Shown here: positions 61,196-64,000 of the stretch, one piece after another
Layout: each line of letters starts with the position of its first letter
How positions within the stretch are numbered: position 1 is the first letter of the stretch
Origin: KBS50 sp042666615
Lineage (GTDB): Bacteria > Actinomycetota > Actinomycetes > Mycobacteriales > Micromonosporaceae
Assembly: GCF_042666615.1 (NCBI RefSeq)
Contig: NZ_JBHTDD010000015.1
Span: forward strand, 117,343 to 181,342
Direction of reading: 5' to 3'
DNA: 64,000 bases
The notes under the pieces: model-generated
Seen by the model: the letters and a program-made list of their open reading frames with translations, nothing else
Told to the model about the DNA's origin: nothing
The model's database searches: none
Position numbers and translations under genes: made by a program

Positions 61196-61209
61196 GTGAC
61201 CGAGGTCAC
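61196..61209. promoter_or_regulatory. Crp/GlxR-like palindrome upstream of the acyl-CoA ligase gene
   Basis: GTGACC-GA-GGTCAC is a perfect 14-bp inverted repeat of the form GTGA-N6-TCAC, the core of Crp/GlxR-family sites. Its centre is about 36 bp upstream of the ligase ATG, a position suited to repression; a TACCCT hexamer on the minus strand lies just upstream. Confidence 0.5.
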
Positions 61210-61327
61210 GATGGGTTGCGGTTACCGAAGGGTAGATGCTCGGGCTGCCCAGCGGCTAGTGGGTGGCTCGTGGATCTCTGCCGCCGACCGGTCGGCGTGG
61301 GCCCGTTGTGCCCGACGGGCCGCCGCC

Positions 61328-62281
61328 TCAGTGGTAGCGCGCCGCGCTCAGCGACCAGTCGTAGGTGCCGCGGATCCAGCAACGCCGGGCGTCGACGAAG
61401 CGGATGACCTGATGATCACCGTCGGCGAGGACCTCCTGCTCCAGCCGGAGGAACATCTTCAACGCGTCGTTGTACCGGTGCGCCACGTCCGTCAGCGCGG
61501 ACGCCTCGGCCAACCCGGTCTCGGCGGCGACCGCCGCCGCCAGGTTGTGTCCGTCGGACCCGGTCACCCGCTCCTTGGTGTACGAGAAGACGTCGTTACA
61601 CCAGCACACGAGGTCCACCGCGACCTGCTCCAGCTTGAGCAGCCGGGAATCGGCGAGCCAGCCGACGCCCGGTTCGGCGCCGTAGGCGGCGTCGGTGAGG
61701 GTCAGGCTGGGATAGACGGCGCCGGTGTGCCGACGCATCTGGACGTACTCGGAGACCGCCGGCACGCGCCGTTGCGCCCGGTTGGCCGCCTCCCACAGCA
61801 GAGCGAGTAAGTAGTCGCGCAGTTCGCTTGTGAACCGCAGCAGGATGCCCGGGGGGCTCTGGCCGCGCACCCGACGGCCGAGGTCGTGTAGGGCGGCTCC
61901 GGTCGGCCCAGCGGCGACCAGCAGGTGGTCGGGTGCTTCGTCGCCGATCAGGTCGACGATGTCCAGCAGGCGGGCAACCACCGGTCCCAACCGACCCGGG
62001 TCCGCTCCCAGGCCGTCCTCATCGCATCGGTCGTCGAAGGCGAACAACCACGTGATCAGGTCGGAGAGCAGGGCGAGTCGTTCCGGTTCGGCGTCCGGGC
62101 AGGCGCGGCCGGCCAGTTCGGCCGCGTTCGCGCGGGACAGACGGTGGCCGTCGTCCGTGGTCGCCACCAAGCCGAAGTCGGCTGCCCATCCGGCCGAGGC
62201 CCGCGCGACCGCTGGCACGTGTTCGTTGATCTGTGCGGGAAATGGGGGTTCGGTGAGTGCTGCTGCGGCGAGGGTCCGCAT
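61328..62281 (-). CDS. Class I terpene synthase
   Basis: 317 residues. The Asp-rich metal motif is D83-D84-R-C-D87-E88 (FAFDDRCDE). The NSE triad N229-D230-x2-S233-x3-E237 is intact (CWCNDVFSYTKE), the pyrophosphate-sensing Arg184 is 45 residues before it, and the C-terminal Arg315-Tyr316 pair is present. All elements for cyclising farnesyl or geranyl diphosphate are there. The N-terminus PPFPAQINEHVPAVARAS is typical of bacterial sesquiterpene synthases. The ATG at 62281 has a GGGAGG site; an ATG 36 codons upstream lacks one. The product cannot be predicted from sequence. Confidence 0.9.
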   Translation of the reverse strand: MRTLAAAALTEPPFPAQINEHVPAVARASAGWAADFGLVATTDDGHRLSRANAAELAGRACPDAEPERLALLSDLITWLFAFDDRCDEDGLGADPGRLGPVVARLLDIVDLIGDEAPDHLLVAAGPTGAALHDLGRRVRGQSPPGILLRFTSELRDYLLALLWEAANRAQRRVPAVSEYVQMRRHTGAVYPSLTLTDAAYGAEPGVGWLADSRLLKLEQVAVDLVCWCNDVFSYTKERVTGSDGHNLAAAVAAETGLAEASALTDVAHRYNDALKMFLRLEQEVLADGDHQVIRFVDARRCWIRGTYDWSLSAARYH

Positions 62282-62479
62282 TCCGCCTCCCGTCGCACGG
62301 ACCGCGGCGTCCGACGCTGGACGCCAGGGGCTGTCGCAGCGGGAGCTCGGGACCGGCCCACCGGGCTCCAGGAGCGACGCAAGTTCCATGACGGGTTGAG
62401 CCTACGGGCATCGCCGTATGGGTCAACCATCGGCTATCTGATCGACCACTCAGTCGGTCGATCGGACCAGGTCGATGGT

Positions 62480-63109
62480 TCAGATGCCCAGACGGGCCGA
62501 CCGCAGCCGCTCGGCCAGGGTGGGCGAACCGTCGAACTGGACTCGGGCGACCCGCTGCCGGCCGAAGAAGAGCAGGGCCAGCTCGCTAGGCGGGCCGACC
62601 ACGCGCAACCGGTCACCGGCCCGCCCGGCACTGGTCTCGCCGATGCCCGGCGCCTGGATCAGGACCGACCCGGGAAACCGACGCAACGCCAGCCGGGCCA
62701 GGGACGGCAGCCGGCGCCAGATCGCGGTCTGCATCTCGGCGGGTAGGTGGCGCGGCTGCCAGCCGTCCCGCGCGCGGCGGACGTCCTCGTGATGGATGAA
62801 GAACTCCAGCAGGTTGGCGAGTTCGTCGGTAAGCGGGTTGCTCACCGGACTCCAGAACGGTGGCCGCCGGACCTGGTCGACCAGCTCGGGGTACGGCTGT
62901 GCGGCGATCGTCCGGCGGACCCGTTCCGAGTAACCCCGGACCGCCCGCACCAGAATTCCCGGCGCGGCGTCCGGGCGACGCTCCCGCACCACGAGGTGGG
63001 CCGCTAGATCGCGCGCGGTCCACCCTTCGTTGAGGGTGGGAGCGTCCGGTCCCACGGCGAGCAGAAGGTCTGCGAGGTGATGGCGCTCCGAGCGGGCAAA
63101 CCGCGACAT
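62480..63109 (-). CDS. TIGR03085-type protein (mycothiol-dependent maleylpyruvate isomerase superfamily)
   Basis: 209 residues. MSRFARSERHHLADLLLAVG and NEGWTARDLAAHLVVRERRP begin the DinB-like helical bundle; the metal-ligand positions would be HLVVRE and FFIHHEDVRRA. The C-terminal half (ALLFFGRQRVARVQFDG) fits the SCP2-like end. Family members bind a metal and often use mycothiol; the substrate is unknown. The ATG lies 7 nt after TACGAT on the minus strand, so the mRNA is probably leaderless. Confidence 0.85.
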   Translation of the reverse strand: MSRFARSERHHLADLLLAVGPDAPTLNEGWTARDLAAHLVVRERRPDAAPGILVRAVRGYSERVRRTIAAQPYPELVDQVRRPPFWSPVSNPLTDELANLLEFFIHHEDVRRARDGWQPRHLPAEMQTAIWRRLPSLARLALRRFPGSVLIQAPGIGETSAGRAGDRLRVVGPPSELALLFFGRQRVARVQFDGSPTLAERLRSARLGI

Positions 63110-63116
63110 GCCGCCG

Positions 63117-63122
63117 ATCGTA
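63117..63122 (-). promoter_or_regulatory. Leaderless-type -10 (TACGAT) of the TIGR03085 gene
   Basis: TACGAT on the minus strand, followed by 7 nt and the ATG at 63109. Confidence 0.5.
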
Positions 63123-63248
63123 TGCCCAGGCGGGCGGATCGGCTCGTCGAGCGGCGAGCCTGGTCCCACCTGAGGAGGCCAACCTGGCCCCGACCGGGAG
63201 TCCGGCCCCGGCCAGGCGGGTCAGCCCGGACCGCGGTGGGTTACCGTA

Positions 63249-63275
63249 GGCACGGGCAGTGCGCCTGCCCGTGCC
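63249..63275. promoter_or_regulatory. Strong hairpin in the clpC upstream region
   Basis: GGCACGGGCA (63249-63258) pairs perfectly with TGCCCGTGCC (63266-63275) around a 7-nt loop. It lies 134 nt before clpC in the about 300-bp gap 63110-63408. A TACCGT hexamer (63242-63247) directly precedes it and could be a -10, so the hairpin could be at the 5' end of the clpC mRNA. A second inverted repeat (CGGCGT-ACG-ACGCCG) is at 63351-63365. I see no ClgR, HspR or CtsR site. Confidence 0.5.
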
Positions 63276-63408
63276 CGGTGGGGCGGCCCACGCCAGTGCC
63301 CCGCCCAGGTGGCCAAGAGGCTCCGACTCAGCGTGTCAGATCACCGCGCGCGGCGTACGACGCCGCCGTCAGCAGGGGGCGTGGGACCCCGCAGAGGGCG
63401 TGATGGGC

Positions 63409-64000
63409 ATGTTCGAGCGGTTCACCGACCGATCCCGTCGAGTTGTCGTCCTGGCCCAGGAAGCGGCCCGGACACTGGACCACAACCACATCGGCACGGA
63501 GCACGTCCTGCTGGGCCTGATTCACGAGGGTGAGGGCGTGGCGGCGAAGGCCCTGGAGAGCCTCGGCATCTCCGGCGACGGCGTCCGCGAGCAGGTCGAG
63601 GAGATCGTCGGGCCGGGACAGCGGGCGCCGAGCGGGCATATGCCGTTCACGCCGCGGGCCAAGAAGGTCCTGGAGCTGTCGCTGCGCGAGGCGCTGCAAC
63701 TGGGCCACAACTACATCGGTACGGAGCACATCCTGCTCGGCCTGGTCCGGGAGGGCGAGGGCGCGGCCGTCCGGGTTCTGCTGCGGCTGGGGGTGGACCT
63801 CAACCGGGTGCGTCAGCAGGTGATCCAGTTGCTGGCGGGGCATCCCAGCGGAGGATCCATGGCCGGCTCGCCGGCGGCCGGACCGACGCCGGCAAGCTCC
63901 GCCGTGCTGGACCAGTTCGGTCGCAATCTGACCCAGGCCGCCCGGGAGGGCAAGCTCGACCCGGTGATCGGGCGGGAGAAGGAGATCGAGCGGGTGATGC
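63409..64000 (+). CDS. clpC: ATP-dependent Clp protease ATP-binding subunit ClpC, N-terminal part
   Basis: 197 codons are present; the gene continues past the right edge. Both Clp N-terminal repeats are seen (FERFTDRSRRVVVLAQEAAR with NHIGTEHVLLGLIHEGEG, then RAKKVLELSLREALQLGHNY with IGTEHILLGLVREGEG). A Ser/Pro-rich linker leads to LDQFGRNLTQAAREGKLDPV, the start of the first AAA+ module. ClpC unfolds substrates for ClpP. I take ATG 63409 (MFERF), the usual start; ATG 63403 (MGMFERF) and GTG 63400 are alternatives behind GAGGG. Confidence 0.96.
   Translation, partial: MFERFTDRSRRVVVLAQEAARTLDHNHIGTEHVLLGLIHEGEGVAAKALESLGISGDGVREQVEEIVGPGQRAPSGHMPFTPRAKKVLELSLREALQLGHNYIGTEHILLGLVREGEGAAVRVLLRLGVDLNRVRQQVIQLLAGHPSGGSMAGSPAAGPTPASSAVLDQFGRNLTQAAREGKLDPVIGREKEIERVM

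Overview
The window is a GC-rich actinobacterial chromosome segment. Gene content and order point to the family Micromonosporaceae (Micromonospora/Salinispora type): a dcw cluster followed by yggS-sepF-yggT-divIVA, many GTG starts, many start codons lying 6-8 nt behind a TANNNT hexamer (leaderless mRNAs), a his operon with a PriA-type hisA, and a mycothiol-era gene set. The genus is inferred from overall resemblance, not from a marker gene. I saw no rRNA, tRNA, CRISPR array or insertion sequence.

Layout. 1-2.6 kb, minus strand: MoxR ATPase, DUF58 protein and the start of a transglutaminase-like membrane protein. 2.7-5.8 kb: leuS behind a leucine-codon leader peptide and an intrinsic terminator. 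6-9.2 kb: a GT-C mannosyltransferase-like protein and a NarL-type two-component system. 9.1-11.9 kb, minus: murT, gatD (lipid II amidation) and a TVP38/DedA-like membrane protein in one overlapping operon. 12.1 kb: a secreted SnoaL-like protein. 13-31.4 kb: the division and cell wall cluster mraZ, rsmH, ftsL, ftsI, murE, murF, mraY, ftsW, murG, murC, ftsQ, ftsZ, yggS, sepF, yggT, divIVA, without murD between mraY and ftsW. 31.4-39.3 kb: a zinc-site membrane protein, a cation/proton antiporter, a DksA-type zinc finger protein, lspA, rluD, a Pro-rich membrane protein and a ParA/MinD-like ATPase with a 30-bp repeat array. 39.5-43 kb: dnaE. 43.2-45.4 kb: an accessory patch with an ECF sigma factor/reductase pair and a toxin-antitoxin-like pair. 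45.5-47 kb: a DUF2567-type protein and a Lon-N domain protein.

47.1-54.5 kb is the histidine operon hisD-hisC-hisB-orf56-hisH-orf107-priA, then a remnant of an ohrR-like regulator, ohr, an MDR oxidoreductase, and hisF under its own promoter. 54.6-63.1 kb is accessory: a putative Rpn-like protein with GEAR repeats, a small winged-helix-like protein, a divergent YczE/MocR pair, a STAS-HATPase fusion, an acyl-CoA synthetase, a terpene synthase and a TIGR03085-type protein. The window ends inside clpC.

Working together: the murT-gatD operon and the dcw cluster both serve lipid II synthesis and septation. MraZ probably controls its own operon through 10-bp spaced TGGRG repeats over its promoter. 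LeuRS is probably controlled by leucine supply through leader-peptide attenuation. The least explained items are the MraZ-like boxes on the opposite strand, the small membrane proteins inside the his operon, the toxin-antitoxin-like pair with its symmetric operator-promoter, and the missing murD.
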